This document shows positions 23,431 to 35,996 of a stretch of 64,000 bases of DNA, piece after piece (position 1 is the first letter of the stretch; each line of letters starts with the position of its first letter). Origin of the DNA: Asterella californica (taxonomy: Eukaryota; Streptophyta; Marchantiopsida; Marchantiales; Aytoniaceae); contig JAYKYS010000007.1 in the NCBI GenBank assembly GCA_036924285.1, positions 9,300,001 through 9,364,000 of the forward strand. Direction: 5' to 3'. The notes beneath the pieces were generated by a model, which saw only the letters and a program-made list of their open reading frames with translations, made no database searches and was not told the DNA's origin. Made by a program: the position numbers and the translations under genes.

Positions 23431-23567
23431 CATTCCTCGTCCACCAAGGTTGTCGATCATCATCGCTTCACCCGCTAGTGTTGTATTCGTCTTATTTATA
23501 GTCTTCATCTTTTCCTTCTCACTCAATCTCTATACTTATCTTGCCGTCATGTTTTCTCTCTACAGAT

Positions 23568-25580
23568 GACGCAAACATTCCAATTGTTCGTAGAGGCTAG
23601 CCCCAAGTACAAGCTTTTGGAACGAGATGCAGTCAAGAAGATCATTTTGGCACGGCTGATTATTATTCTCGCAGATAACGCTAGAGCATATCTTCCCGCA
23701 TCCGGAAGTGACACAAGTTGATCGAAGTACTCGAAGAAGTCGAGATCGAAAGTCAAAGCGAGGTTGACATCAATCGATGAGACAGATCCGGCTGAGGAGG
23801 CTCGAGTGTTCAAGATTACTCGTTAAGAGTCGCTGGTTGAGGAGGACAATCGACGTCGTGAAGGTCCGAGTCAGTCATCCTGGTCACGGCCACCTCAATC
23901 TCCGAGCTGGTATCAAAGTCACTTCATTCTAGACGACGCATGTGCTAACATTTCATTGGGAAGAGTTTTTCAACCTCATCGAAGACCTTAATCTTCGGCT
24001 AGTGTTCATCACACCAGCCTTGTTGAAAAAGAAGAACCCAGTCGCTCAGCGTCTCCAGATCTAGATTATGCATTCGTTCCTGCTGAGTCGGATGTTCTCC
24101 TCCGGATGTTGACTTTCTTCCAAGAGATTGTGTTCACGTTCATGAACTACGTTCATTACGTTGTCGTGTAACAGATGAAGTTAAGTAAATTTGTATCAAT
24201 CAATTCGTGAAGCCGTCTATAAAAACCAACAGCGACGGGTGAGGACCGTATCAGATTTGAGTGGTAAGTCATTCGTCCTTTGAGAGGTTGAAGAAAACGA
24301 TGCAGGAGAATGCATAAGCTTACTACAACAACTTCTTGATTGTTGTTGTTCCTCTCGATTGTCCGACAAAGACTGACTGAGTTTCACCTCCTCCTCGTAG
24401 TTAATGATTCTATGTTATCGGCGATAATCATAGTGCGCTTGTGAGAATTGAGCTTCTTGCATAATATCCATATTGTTTTCAACAACTGTGTTGGTGCAAC
24501 ATCATTTTTTACTCCAAGCTTACAAAGAGTGAGGTAATGTTATTTACGTATGACGTAACACGGATGTGGATGTGCGGCATAAGTACACCTTCTACCAAAT
24601 AGTGAAATACTTTCATCAGAAATTCACAGAGAGCAAGAAGACTGGTGAGAGTACAAATGCCTTGAGGAAACGCTTGACATTGGAGACCGTTAACGTCCAA
24701 ACTGAAGATGAACCTCAAAAGAACATGTCGACTTTGGAGGATACTTTCCAAGTGGCTTTCAAAGTGGGACCTCTATGGAAGGTCCAGGGTAAATTCTAGA
24801 AGTAGGAGCGACACAAGATCAAAGGATAGAAGCCTCTCATCAAAGATGGAAAAAAGAAGAAGCGTGATGATGGTGAGATAAAAGACGTCTAGTGGCAAGC
24901 AGGACGGAGTGTGACCGACGATCGCAAACTCTCTATTCTTCTTCGCGTCGATCAGAGACAACTTTCTGTGGACGAGATGTAGAAGGAGTGCGAGAGGTGT
25001 CGTGTCATGGATTGCATCCAAATGGTTGTGGTGTAGATAGTTGACATTAAAGACTAGACTGAAGTGCAAGTTAAGATTGGTCCTTACACTAAAGAAGAAC
25101 GGCTCCATTCTTTCTTTACGACTTTTGAGAAGTTACTAATAAGTAAATGTTTTTCTATTGTCTATTTCAGTTTTAGTCTTACTCCAGTCAACATGAAAGC
25201 CCATGAAGTTCATAGCTTTCTCTCATTTTTCTCTTGGTTATCTTGTTGACTGACACACTTGTTTTTCATTTTTCAGAAAGACCGTTCTCATCGTAAAGTT
25301 TTGCCAAAACGACTATTTGGCATTGAAGAACTAGCTAAAGAAGGATAGAAGAAACATCCTTCAAAGATGAAAACTTTGTTGGAGATTTTGCAGTTGAACT
25401 TTTTGGATGTTATGCTTGCTCTAGAGTACAAAGAGGAGAAAGAAAATAGTGAAGCAATTTTTGTGTGTACGAATACTTCCCATGGTTGGTGCAGAAGAAG
25501 CGTACAACTAGAAAGTCTATCTTGCGGACGTGAGAAAGATGTCCATCTCTATTAAGAAGCAGAGGTTCACGTTGATGATC
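23568..25580 (+). pseudogene. Decayed multi-exon locus, 5' part (interrupted by element E)
   Basis: Exon-like pieces follow good acceptor sites. TTTCTCTCTACAG precedes ATGACGCAAAC at 23568 (MTQTFQLFVEASPKYKLLE). CTTGTTTTTCATTTTTCAG precedes an open stretch at 25277 (KDRSHRKVLPKRLFGIEEL, then LLEILQLNFLDVMLALEYKE). Further open pieces lie at 24566-24799 and about 25000-25140, the latter followed by a GTAAATG donor-like site. Stops are scattered throughout. The last piece runs into the 5' LTR of element E, and the sequence after the 3' LTR is coding-like on the same strand. I infer one gene split by E. The family of this 5' part is unknown to me. Confidence 0.4.
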
Positions 25581-26496
25581 TATAACGACCTATGTTACAC
25601 ATAGGAAGTTTGTCTATTAGTAAGGTGTTTAGTTATAGTTAAGTGAGGAGAATGTTTATTTGTTGCCCAAGTACTTTAAGGAGATATCAAGTTAGTCATG
25701 ACTAGCTAACATTAGTTATGGTTAAACTTAGCTGTACTTTTGAGTAGAAATCAGATATTTGCTAAAGAGTGAGCACTACTATCTTGTCATCTTGTTTAAA
25801 AAGTAGAAAGAAGGTGGAAAGTATCACTTATCTCCTTTTTGACTTGATATTAGTGGTGGGATTAAAGTTGTGGACTTTGTGGGCATTAAATACAAGAAGA
25901 GATTCCACATGTTTTCTTTTTAGTGGGTCCTAGTGTAGATGAGGGGTGGAAATTTGAGATTCTTTGAGAATATTTCAAAATCCTTCTAGAGGTTGTTGAC
26001 TTTGAAGAAATAAGCCCATGTGAAAAGATAAGAAGTCCATGTGATTAATGCTTTTACTTTCAATAATATCTTAGTAAAACCCGGTAAAAATAGTTACGGC
26101 TGAGTTAGCAAAGGGTACCAAAATAAAAACCTAGAATGTATAAATAGAGGAGTAGAGAAGAGCTCCTCATCCTTGTTTTCATATCATCTTAATGACAACT
26201 TGAGTAATATAGAGAGTGTGAGATATTTTAGCATGTGAGAATTTGAAAGACGTCGTTAGAATGGAGGATTTTAGTTGATGAGTTTATGGAGAATTTTTAG
26301 TTAATGAGTTTATAGGTGAGTGAATGACTGAACTTAGCATTTTTCTCTTCAAGTTCATGGTGTGTTTCCCTCAAAGCCATAAGAGGTGACCCCTGAGTGA
26401 GATACAAGCCCGACATGTTGCAGATTCAGTCGATGACTATCGTGGAAGTTGTGAGATTAGGGGGTAGTTGATCGATATGACCGCGGAGAGTTTACA
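25581..26496 (+). repeat. 5' LTR of element E (916 bp)
   Basis: Pairs with 35082-35996. It begins TATAACGACC where the partner has TGTAACGACC, so the terminal TG is mutated, and it ends GAGAGTTTACA. It carries ATAAATAGAG near 26139, a possible TATA element. Confidence 0.92.
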
Positions 26497-26500
26497 TTTT

Positions 26501-26518
26501 TGGTTCTGTTGCCGGGAC
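26501..26518 (+). promoter_or_regulatory. Primer-binding site of element E (tRNA-Asp type, mutated)
   Basis: TGGTTCTGTTGCCGGGAC lies four bases after the LTR end. It resembles the TGGCGCCGTTGCCGGGG primer site common in plant Athila/Tat-type gypsy elements, with three changes. Confidence 0.7.
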
Positions 26519-26809
26519 CTCATTTGAAAGGATGGGTGAAAGATGTTTAGAATTCAGTTCTATATTCGACAAAAAGAGATCATGAGAGAGCACATAGAGA
26601 GAACGTTGAGAGGAGAGAGAGCTAACGCGATGTTAGCAACGCTAGAACCTTTCGTGTATCCCGTAGTGATCTATGACGCTTTCGAGGTCATTCTTTACAT
26701 CTTGTTCACTTAGAAAGTGTTTGAGGAGAGTTGAAAGGGGATGAAACAAGAGTTGTAGAGAAAGGAGGAGAGAGAAGTTATTAGAGGAGAAAAGTTTCAG
26801 AGTTTAAGA

Positions 26810-27240
26810 ATTCAACTCTCTGGAAAATTTATACAGTCGCTGTCAGATTTTCTGTGTTTTTTATTTTCCTGTGATACTTTCCAGTATTCTAGATTGGCTT
26901 ATAAACTATCTAGGACAAAAGAAATCATGAGAAAAGGTGGTCTAGAGAGGGAGTTATGAATTTCCAAAGTTGAGGGGGTTTATTCTCGAGATTTGAGAAA
27001 TTTTGCTTTCTGGAAAATTTTTACAGTCATTGTCAGATTTTCTGTGAATTTTATTTTCCTGTGAAAATTTCCAACATTTCATTTTGGCTGATAAGCTATT
27101 AGAGGGAACAAAAATCATGAGAAGATGATGTCTAGAGAGTGAGATAGAAGTTTTCAAAGTGGAAGGGGTTGACAACTATGAGGGAAGTGAAAATATACAA
27201 ATTTCAGTTTTCTGAAATTTTGTACAGTAGCACCATCTCT
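26810..27240 (+). repeat. Leader repeats of about 190 bp in element E
   Basis: GGAAAATTTATACAGTCGCT near 26821 and GGAAAATTTTTACAGTCATT near 27012 start similar blocks. Both contain GTCAGATTTTCTGTG and TATTTTCCTGTGA. A third weaker start (TCTGAAATTTTGTACAGT) lies near 27212. Confidence 0.7.
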
Positions 27241-27929
27241 TCTGATTAGGGAAATTTTTGTTGAAACTTCATGAGTTAGTAGTTTGGAGGTTGAGCTACT
27301 GGAGATCACAAAAATCTTAGAGAGATCTCTTATCGATTAAGAGATATACGTTTCGACATACAAGGAGGTCTTGAAGATATTTCATGAGGAATTCAGTTCG
27401 AGTGTCGAGGTTGAAGAAGAGACGTTTAGGAGTTTGAACGAAGACGGAGAAGCCAAAGTTCAATATAGAGGAGTTACAAACACACATCTATTGCAGTTGG
27501 GGGTGCCCTTTTTGCTCTATATCAAGAAGCTTCTACGAGCATTGGCGTAGATATGAAGAAGATTGAATTGAAAGTATCATTCACTGTGGAGGTCACGAAT
27601 GCTCTTGGCGAAGTAGAGTGTGATCCTCAAGAGTGACTTTAAGATGTCTGCTAGGATTAGGGTTTAGGGTACATACGATGGTCATGATGCTATTATCTTA
27701 GACTCTTAAATTGGATTTTATTTCATGTATAGTATGTATAATACACGATTTTCAGTATAAAACTCGAAAGAATAAGAAAGTGAATGTAGAATTATTTTCC
27801 TCAAAGATATTTTGTCCACTTAATGGTTGAGAAGGCGCTTCATTGGGTCAGTTGAAACTACACGACTGTACACGTACTTCCGAAATTTCGCGCGCTCTTG
27901 TTAATACATCTCTGCTTTATCGCTCAGGC

Positions 27930-28500
27930 CAATCAACGCTTTTTCCTGTGTCGGAGAAGTCTACTTCGGACCCTGTTCGGTTGACTGATCTCCCAAAAGC
28001 CCAGGATGTCTCTAGGCTAACACGAGTGGAAGTTCAAAAGATTGGAAAGTTAGACTTAGAAACCTTCCTCAAGATTTAGATGTCATAGTAAGTGTCAGAG
28101 AGAGCTCGAAAGAGATTATTGTTGAGTTTGAGAACATTAATACAAAATCTCAAGTAGAATCTCCGAGGAGAAAAGTAGAAACCGACTTGTGATGTTACTT
28201 CTGTAGAGGGTTGGGACATAAAATAGTGAATTGTCCAACTAGAATCAGAACCGAGAGAGTTAAAGAGAAGCGAGAGTTTACTGATTTAAGTCTTCGAGCG
28301 GATCCATCGTCACCATTGTCGATTCATCTTCTAGGAGAAGATCCTTGTCCAAGTTGTGGAGTGGGTGATCTATCAAGAGGACACAAGTGCGTCGATGTGG
28401 CCGCCCTACTTACGTCAGTAGTCGAGAAGTTGGACGAGACTCAAAGAGCTGAGACGGAGAAGTTGTCGACTTCAAAAGAAGACTCGGCTGAGTTGTGACG
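27930..28500 (+). pseudogene. Upstream CCHC-containing frame of element E
   Basis: Upstream of the recognisable gag, a broken frame carries the zinc knuckle CYFCRGLGHKIVNC at about 28198-28239. A second Cys-rich stretch, CPSCGVGDLSRGHKC, lies at 28348-28392. Stops are present before the first knuckle. It may be a duplicated gag 3' end or an extra open frame of the element. Confidence 0.5.
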
Positions 28501-28709
28501 AGATCGTCATTCGGATGGTGGAGAAGGTGATGATGCGACTCAAGCTCATGATTACCTTGGGAGAAGAAATGACACAAGAGGTGTTGTTACAACCATTTCC
28601 TTTCATTTTATCTATGGTAGATTATTCTCGAATAGAATTGATGATGTTCGTACTTTTTAGCGAGTAGTTGTTGCACGAAAATTAGAAGGGTAGAAAGAGT
28701 AGTTACAAG

Positions 28710-29770
28710 ATGAAGAAGTTACCAATGTTTCATGAGAAGGACAATGAAGATGTAAAACCATTTGTACGAGACTTCAAAAAAGGTTGCATCGGAAACAACG
28801 TGAGAAGGAAAGAAGAATGGGTGTTGTTATTGCTAGAGTTTTTAGAAGATTTTGCTCTTACGTGGTATGAAGATCGAGTGAAGAATAAGACACCTGGTGC
28901 AGTTGAGGACACATGGGAGACGTTGAGTAACGCACTCATCGAAGAGTTTCTTCCAGAAGAGAGTTATGAGAAACTCATGGTGGAGCTTACTCAGTTGAAG
29001 CAACGGGACGACGAAAGAGTGGAGACAACGTGGAGCTAACGATGATGAGGATTGGAGCAGTGTTGATCAAGAACTTGGTGGGAGGATTGAGACCTTCAAT
29101 TTGAACCCAAGTGAGGTACGAGAAGCCAACAATCAAAGCGGAGGCCATCAAGATCGCGACAAATATGGAAGAGAGTTCGGACGAAAGGGATATCATCCAA
29201 CACCATGCTGCTCTGGTGTCGACTCCAACTCTTGATTTAATCACAATGATAGCATCTGCACCATCACAACTGGTGATCGCTTCAACGTCAGCTTCTACCT
29301 CAACAATGATGCCAAGATCATTTGTCTGTACAACGATATCTATTACCACCTTTGATTTCCATGCTGAGTTGAAGAGTATCACCGATACTCTTGCAGATCT
29401 CAAGATAAATGTGATGCAATTATGGAATGGAGAAACAAAGGTGGAAGAGGAGGTCAAAGAGTTTACTACAACAATCTTAACCGAGGAAATCAAGGTAACT
29501 TTGGAGGCAACCAAGGTAACTTTGGAAAAATCACATGTTGGATTTGTGAAGGTTCTCATTTCCAACAAAATTGTCTTAACAACGAAGCAAGGGGTGCTAA
29601 AGCTGTCAGAATGAATATTGGTGGAGGAAATTCATCACAAACACGAGACAATGGAGTGGCTACTATCGATGTAGTGCGAGATTCCATCTATGAGAAGAGA
29701 GAGCTCGAACTCATCTCATGCACCGGTGGAGCTTTTAGTTCAAGAAAGAAAACAAACTCAATTTTCTGAT
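28710..29770 (+). pseudogene. Gag of element E
   Basis: The first frame contains a gypsy Gag core (VKPFVRDFKKGCIG, LLEFLEDFALTWYEDR, LSNALIEEFLPEE) and stops at 29039. A shifted frame at 29422 gives a Gly/Asn/Arg-rich RNA-binding stretch (GNQGNFGGNQGNFG) and the zinc knuckle CWICEGSHFQQNC. Frame changes and stops make it inactive. Confidence 0.85.
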
Positions 29771-29949
29771 AAACCAGTTTTCATGGAAGAGTCACCAAGT
29801 AGAAGTACTCGCTCGAGTATTGTTTCGAGTGCACAAAGGGAGCCAAGAAAGAAGTTGGAGATGACGAATTTCACCATTTCATCTTCTCAAGCGAGATATG
29901 ATGTGGTTGAAGATGTGGGTGCTCAGAAAGCCAACATCACGGTTGGGCA

Positions 29950-30430
29950 ACTGATTGCACTCAACCTTAGTTTACGAAAGGAACTTAGAGGAGGACTGAG
30001 TTCTAAGAGAAGCAAGAAGAAAAACCCAAGAGTAAGACATCAAAATCTGTGGGAGTTGGTGTGGTGGATGTGCATGCTTCAGAGGTATGCACTAGGGCTT
30101 CAAAGATTGAAGTTCGATTGAATGGTCACTACGTCTCTGACGTATTGGTCGATGGAAGGTCGGCTGTAAATGCCATATCGGAGAAGTTTATGAAGAAGTT
30201 TGGGATGGAACCAACTCGTCCGGCTAGCATTGTCGTGAAAATGGCTAACAAGCAACGGGTAAGACCTCTTGGTGTGTTAGAGAAGGTGGTTGTGTCTATG
30301 ATGGGAGTTCAAACATTGATGTCCTTTCAGTGTTAAAGGACTCTAGTTATGATTTGCTCCTAGGTAGGCCTTGGTTGAGAGTTGTGCGCACCACTGATAA
30401 ATGACACAAGGGATACTTACGGATTGGACC
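29950..30430 (+). pseudogene. Protease of element E
   Basis: VEVRLNGHYVSDVLVDGRSA (as IEVRLNGHYVSDVLVDGRS) and, after a shift, SSYDLLLGRPWL match a retropepsin active-site strand and its flap-distal DLLLG motif. The active site reads DGR, unlike DTG or DSG, and the frame is broken. Confidence 0.7.
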
Positions 30431-30563
30431 TAGAGATCATAGAGTGATAGTACCTCTCTCGGGTGTTGGAGTTGTGACTTCTGACTTTGATAGATCCACT
30501 AGTGACTCTGGGAATCTGATACGGAGGATGATCCGAGTGTCTCAGAAGTAGATATCAGAGATT

Positions 30564-30833
30564 CTTACGATCAAGAATCCTTGTCTGAGGATGAAGGATT
30601 TGATCGAGATGAATCATTACATCACCTTAGTGCTATTGACTTGTTACCTCGACCAGCGTTGTCGAGTTGAGAGTTTTCCTGAGAAGGGCGGAACCTTTCT
30701 TACGATCAAGAATCCTTGTCTGAGGATGAAGGATTTGATCGAGATGAATCATTACATCACCTTAGTGCTATTGACTTGTTACCTCGACCAGCGTTGTCGA
30801 GTTGAGAGTTTTCCTGGGAAGGGCGAAACCTTC
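30564..30833 (+). repeat. 135-bp tandem duplication in element E
   Basis: Two nearly identical 135-bp copies start at 30564 and 30699 (CTTACGATCAAGAATCCTTG). The length is 45 codons, so the frame is preserved. It encodes an acidic stretch (SYDQESLSEDEGFDRDE) between protease and RT. A C-family solo LTR begins directly after the second copy. Confidence 0.92.
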
Positions 30834-30837
30834 TGGC

Positions 30838-32210
30838 TGTGATTTAACCGTGAAGGCTGTGTTGTGCCTACTCAGAGAAGCGTTGGGCTTCTGGTTGTGA
30901 TGGATCACTCAAGGAATAGGCCTTTCAAGTTACAACAGAGCACTATGAACACTCATACAGATCTGTATGAACCTCTAATTTACTCAGAAGGTAAAGTTCA
31001 AGTCTAACTGATAGTAATAGGATCAAGCGGTGAACTTTAACACTCAAGAAGAGGAAAACTATGATGGTTCAAAATCCTAAATTTCTCTTACATGTAAAAG
31101 AGGCCCCACTGAGCACACACACGAAGTTTCAGCTTGAGATCAAATTCTGACACCAAGATATGGACAGAAAAGTTCTGATCAAAGATATTGCGGTAGTTTC
31201 TGGTACTCAGGTAGCTATTTCGATTTATAACAGAAAATTGGCTCGATCACTTTCGAAGATTCTTACAAGATTTGGAGTCTACAAGATGTTGAACACCCTT
31301 ATGAAGTTGAGACTCCTGATTGTACACAAAACTCCAGATCTCATTCTCTGAAGTTGCTGCTCTAGATTGAGAGCTTTTCAGACCCCCTATGCTTCAGCGG
31401 CCGTCCTGAATTACTCATTCACTCAATTGACTTGAAAACTTTTGGACAATCGTAGCCCTGCTGACAGTGAACGCAACCACGAAGGTTTGAAGCGATTTTC
31501 TCAATTCTGCTGCAATTGACACTAAAAATCCCAAATCCAACAAAAGTGACACAGTTTTGACACAATCTGAACTTCAATTGGGCATAACTCCTTCTTTATT
31601 GCTCCAAATCGATCAAGAATTTCATTGACAGTGCTTGGCACGACGAGCTCTATCTTCTTGTGCTCTCAGATTTCACAGTGTCCTCATGAAATGCTCGAAC
31701 TCTCCTTTAGACCTCTGTTTCTAAATTTAGAGTTTTATAAAAGACAAAAATGGACCAGTGGGAGTTCATAGCTCCACTTGGTTGTCCTCTAGTACCCTAA
31801 TCCACGTGGTAACTTAACTTCACTCATAGGCTACCATGTTAGCTCCCTTAAAATGCCAGCGTTAAGCTTAAACTACCTAAAATAACACGCAGCCCTGAAA
31901 GTAAACTTAAACAAGCTAAAAAACGTGCATGGGCAACACGTAAGTACAACCCATGAGCTTACCCTATCAACATGATGAATCTAAGTTATGTAGATTGAAC
32001 ATCAAAGGCAAGTAAGAAATCACTTGCACAAGCGCACAAATGCTTGAACAAAATAACTAGCATACCATCAATCTACTAGGACTTAAAACGTATAACACAA
32101 CGGTGTTAATATATGCATGAAGGACTAGGAGTAACATCAAGCTAACTTCTACCGCTACTAACTCCCAAGTGTCGGAGTAGAAGCGTAACCCGTAGCCGTC
32201 AATGTCCACA
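30838..32210 (-). repeat. Solo LTR of the C family inside element E
   Basis: On the minus strand the sequence follows LTR C from start to end. It contains CTTCTACTCCGAC near 32180, TCAGGACGGCCGCTGAAGC near 31405 and the final AAGCTCG-like/AGGTAGGC-like portion near 30870. It begins TGTGGACATTGACGG at 32210. It has no internal region, so it is a solo LTR, more diverged than the two LTRs of element C. The lower boundary is approximate. Confidence 0.8.
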
Positions 32211-32319
32211 GCCTCCAGAATCGACTTCTCTGACGTCTTAACTTCATTCAGAGAGATTAACTCCTAGCATATAGATAAATCATTCACTATGTGAAATTAT
32301 TCATATCACGACAACGTGG

Positions 32320-33150
32320 AGAAATACCTTGACAAAGAGGAGTTGAGTGATGTAGAGATCATGAGAAGACTCTCTACCATGAAGTTTGGTATCAATGTCA
32401 CTTAAGATGAGAAAAGTAGATTTCTAGATATATTTTGGAAATATATCCATGTGTTTGCTTTCAGTTACAAGGATTTGAAGGAGGTGACTCTAGAGACTCA
32501 TCGAATCGAATTGGAGAAGAACGCAAGACCAGTTCGACAAAAGCAGAGGAGGGTCAATCCTACGACAGCAATGATCGTCAAGGAGGAGATAGACAAGTTG
32601 AAAAAGACAAGTTTCATCTATGAGGTGGAGAACTCAGAATGGATTTCACCCATTGTGATTGTCAAGCGAATGTGCATGATGAGATTTTGGAAGAAGTTGC
32701 TCATCTTGAATGGTATAGCTTTGGTGATGGTTATAGTAAGTATAATCAGATCAAGATAGCACAGCAGTTGACTACTTTCACTACTCCTTGAGGAACATTT
32801 GCATTTCGAGTGATGTCATTCAGACTATATAATGCTCCAGTCACGTTTCAGAAGTTCATGAACAAGGTGTTTGAACCATTCATAGGGAAGTTTGTTCGTG
32901 ATTTCATGATGATTTCCGTGTGTACGGAAAAAAGAAGGACCACTTTGATCATGTGATCAAAGTTTTGCAACGGTTGGAGCAAGCCAATGCTTCTCTAAAT
33001 CCAGAGAAGTGCATCTTTGGTTGCGAAGAAGGTCTATTGTTAGGACACATAATTTCCAAGAATGAGATTGCGGTAGATCCTGAAAAGGTGAAGAAGATTG
33101 TGGATCTGTCATTTTCGATCAACTTGACAAAGTTGAGGTAATTTCTTGGC
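32320..33150 (+). pseudogene. Reverse transcriptase of element E
   Basis: Fragments include RRVNPTTAMIVKEEIDKL and WISPIVIVKR (RT N-terminus). These are followed by TTFTTP, GTFAFRVMSFRLYNAPVTF and MNKVFEPFIGKFVRDFMM, where the catalytic DD is lost or shifted. The thumb follows (ASLNPEKCIFGCEEG, GHIISKNEIAVDPEK). Frameshifts and stops occur throughout. Confidence 0.85.
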
Positions 33151-35070
33151 ATGGTTGGATATTATCGTAGGTTTATCTTTTCTTTCTCAAACAAAGCAAT
33201 AGCTTTGACTATGTACATGAAGAAAGGAGTTAATTTTGACTTGATAGTGCATGATCAGAAGGCAAAGGAAGCATTTGAGGAGCTGAAAAAGGCATTGGTG
33301 ATAGCTCATATACTTGCTAAACCTGAGTGGAGTAAAGCATTTATTCTGTATACGGATATCTCCAATGTAGCAATCGGATGTACATTAAGTCAATTAGATG
33401 AAGATGAGCATGATCATCCTATAGCTTATGCTAGTAGGCAGATGGTTCTAGCAGAGAAGAATTACTCCGTGATTGAACGAGAAGTATTAGCGGCGATCTT
33501 TGACTTGAAGAAATTTTGACACTACTTGCTAGGAGGAAAATTTTCCATAGTCACAGATCACAAGGCTTCAAAGTATTTAATAAGCCTAATGCCGAAGGTC
33601 GTATTGCTCGTTGGAAGATCTTTCTAACATAATACGATTACGTGATCAAAAATAAACCAAGGAAAAAACATACGAATGCTGATCTTTTGTCGAGGGCTTA
33701 TGATGATGAGGGAGAAGAATCATTTGATGATTCATTTCTAGACGAGCATATGATAACCATCACAAGCATTGAAGAGATATCGGACGAGTACAAGAAAATC
33801 TGGAGTTTCCTTGCAGATGGCTCTTTTCCAGAAGGTATGCATACCCAAGAACGTAATGCGTTGATCAAGAGATGCAAACCTTACACCATGGTGGAGAGAA
33901 TTCTGTTTCATCAAGGAGCAGATGAGTTACTAAGGAGAGCAGTTGGTCAGAAGGAGGCGTTCAAGCTAATGCACGAGTTTCATGATAAAACTGTTTGCGG
34001 AGGTCACTTTGCCGGTAAGATAACAGCCTTCAAGATTTTAGATGCGGGTTATCGCTAGAGAGGGATTTTCAAAGAGTGTCTAGACTATTGCAAAACTTAT
34101 GACATATGTCAAGCATTTGCTCTGAAGTCTACTAGAACATCTCCGTTAAGATCAATTCCCGTGTTAGGACCATTTGAGAAGTGGAGTATTGACTTTGTAG
34201 GTCCTCTTAATAAGACATCTCGAGACAATAGATACATTGTAGTCGTCACTGACTATCGTATCAAGTGGGTAGAGGTTAGACCTTTGAGAGAGACTAATGA
34301 AACGAAAATGGGTAGATTCTTATGGGAGAAGATCATCACAAGATTTGGATGTCTATTAGAGTTAGTCTCAGATAGAGGAGGAGAGTTTGTAGGGAGCATG
34401 ACTATTGCTATGTTACAACACATTTCTATCAAGCCAGAGTAACGACCTCATACAAACCAAATGCTAATGGTCTTGCGGAGAAGATCAATTTTACACTTTG
34501 TATGATGCTAGCCAAAGATGTTGGTGTTGAGATTGCGAAACATACTTGGGATAAGAGACTACATGCCATCTTATGAGAGTATCGAACGACAACAAAGACT
34601 TCTACTGGGTACTCCTCATTTCGATTGGTTTATGGAGTGGAGTCCAAGTTGCCGATCCAATTCAAATTGGATACTTTTCAAACTATTCAACGAAAGTTGA
34701 AGAGGTCAAGGGGAGAAGACATGATCAGATCAAGAAGGGAGCAACTCATGGAGTTGGAAGAGACCCGAGCGATAACAATGATCTGGATGGAACGAGCTCA
34801 ACCGTATCAAAAGAAGAGTTACGTCAAACGATTGGGCAAGAGGGAGGTAAAACTTTTTCAAGTCAGAGATTGAGTAATGTTATATGATGCGATCAGAGTT
34901 TCTTCCTAGATATTTGGTCCTTTTGTTGTAGATAAGGTGTGGAACAACTTCACATATGACCTTCAGGAGCTGGGAGGAAGGAGATTTGATCGGGTAAATC
35001 ATGACAAGTTGAAGTCGTTTCATCGACGAAAGTTCTCTCTTCACTCCGAGGACGGAGAGGAAATTTAGTC
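33151..35070 (+). pseudogene. RNase H and integrase of element E
   Basis: RNase H: FILYTDISNVAIGCTLSQ, PIAYASRQM, NYSVIEREVLAAIF and VTDHKASKY. Integrase: zinc-binding HEFHDKTVCGGHFAG with a later CKTYDICQ pair, then the catalytic core WSIDFVGPL, VSDRGGEFVG and YKPNANGLAEKI (Asp, Asp, Glu). The C-terminal GPFVVDKVWNNFTYDLQEL module ends near 35070. Several stops occur. The integrase residues are conserved despite the decay. Confidence 0.88.
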
Positions 35071-35081
35071 CGGGGGTAAAA

Positions 35082-35996
35082 TGTAACGACCTATGTTACA
35101 CATAAGAAGTTTGTCTATTAGTAAGGTGTTTAGTTATAGTTAAATGTGGAGAATGTTTATTTACTGCCCAAGTACTTTAAGGAGATATCAAGTTAGTCAT
35201 GACTAGCTAACATTAGTTATGGTTAAATTTAAATGTACTTTAGAACAGAAATTGGATATTTGCTAAAGAGTGAGCATTATTATCTTATCATCTTGTCTAA
35301 AAGGTAGAAAAGAGGTGGAAAGTATCTCTTATCTCCTTTTTGATTTGATATTAGTGGTGAGATTAAAGTTGTGGACTTTGTGTGCATTAAAAACAAAAAG
35401 AGATTCCACATGTTTTCTTTTTAGTGGGTCCTAGTGTAGAGAGTGGGTGGACATTTGAGATTCCTTGAGAATATTTTAGAATCCTTCTAGAAGTTGTTGA
35501 CTTTGAAAGAATAAGCCCATGTGAAAAGATAAGAAGCCCATGTGATTAATACTTTTATCTTAAGTAATATCTTAGTAAAACTTGATAAAAATAGTTACGG
35601 CTGAGTTATCGGAGGGTATCAAAGTAAAAACCTAGAATATATAAATAAAGAAGTAGAGAAGAGTTCCTTATCCTTGTTTTTACATCGTCGTAATGAAAAC
35701 TTAAGTAATATAGAGAGTGTGAAATATTTTAGCATGTGAGAACTTGAGAGACGTCGTTAGAATGAAGAATTTTAGTTGATGAGTTTATGAAGAATTTTTA
35801 GTTGATGAATTTATAAATGAGTGAATAATTGAACTTAGCATTTTTCTCTTTAAGTTTATGGTGTGTTTCCCTCAAAGCCGTTAGAGATGATCTCTGAATG
35901 AGAGACATGTCTGACATGTTGCAGATTCATCGAAGATTATCGTGGAAGTTGAGAGATTGGAGGGTAATTGATCGATAAGACCGCAGAGAGTTTACA
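35082..35996 (+). repeat. 3' LTR of element E (915 bp)
   Basis: Starts TGTAACGACC after the purine-rich GTCCGGGGGTAAAA and ends GAGAGTTTACA. It pairs with 25581-26496. Confidence 0.93.

Larger units (their letters stand above)
25581..35996 (+). mobile_element. Ty3/gypsy element E, full length but decayed
   Basis: Flanked by a 916-bp and a 915-bp LTR. It contains a tRNA-Asp-type primer region, a long leader with an extra CCHC motif, gag, protease, RT, RNase H and integrase, and a purine-rich run before the 3' LTR. Every frame carries stops. A solo LTR of the C family interrupts it at 30838-32210. The sequence and LTRs are unrelated to A-D. Both LTRs are diverged by point changes. A clear target duplication is not visible. 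Confidence 0.92.

Noticed and set aside
25581..35996. Exact target-site duplication for element E
   Set aside because: The flanks (tgatc and gattg) share only partial similarity and the 5' terminal TG is mutated, so no duplication can be asserted.
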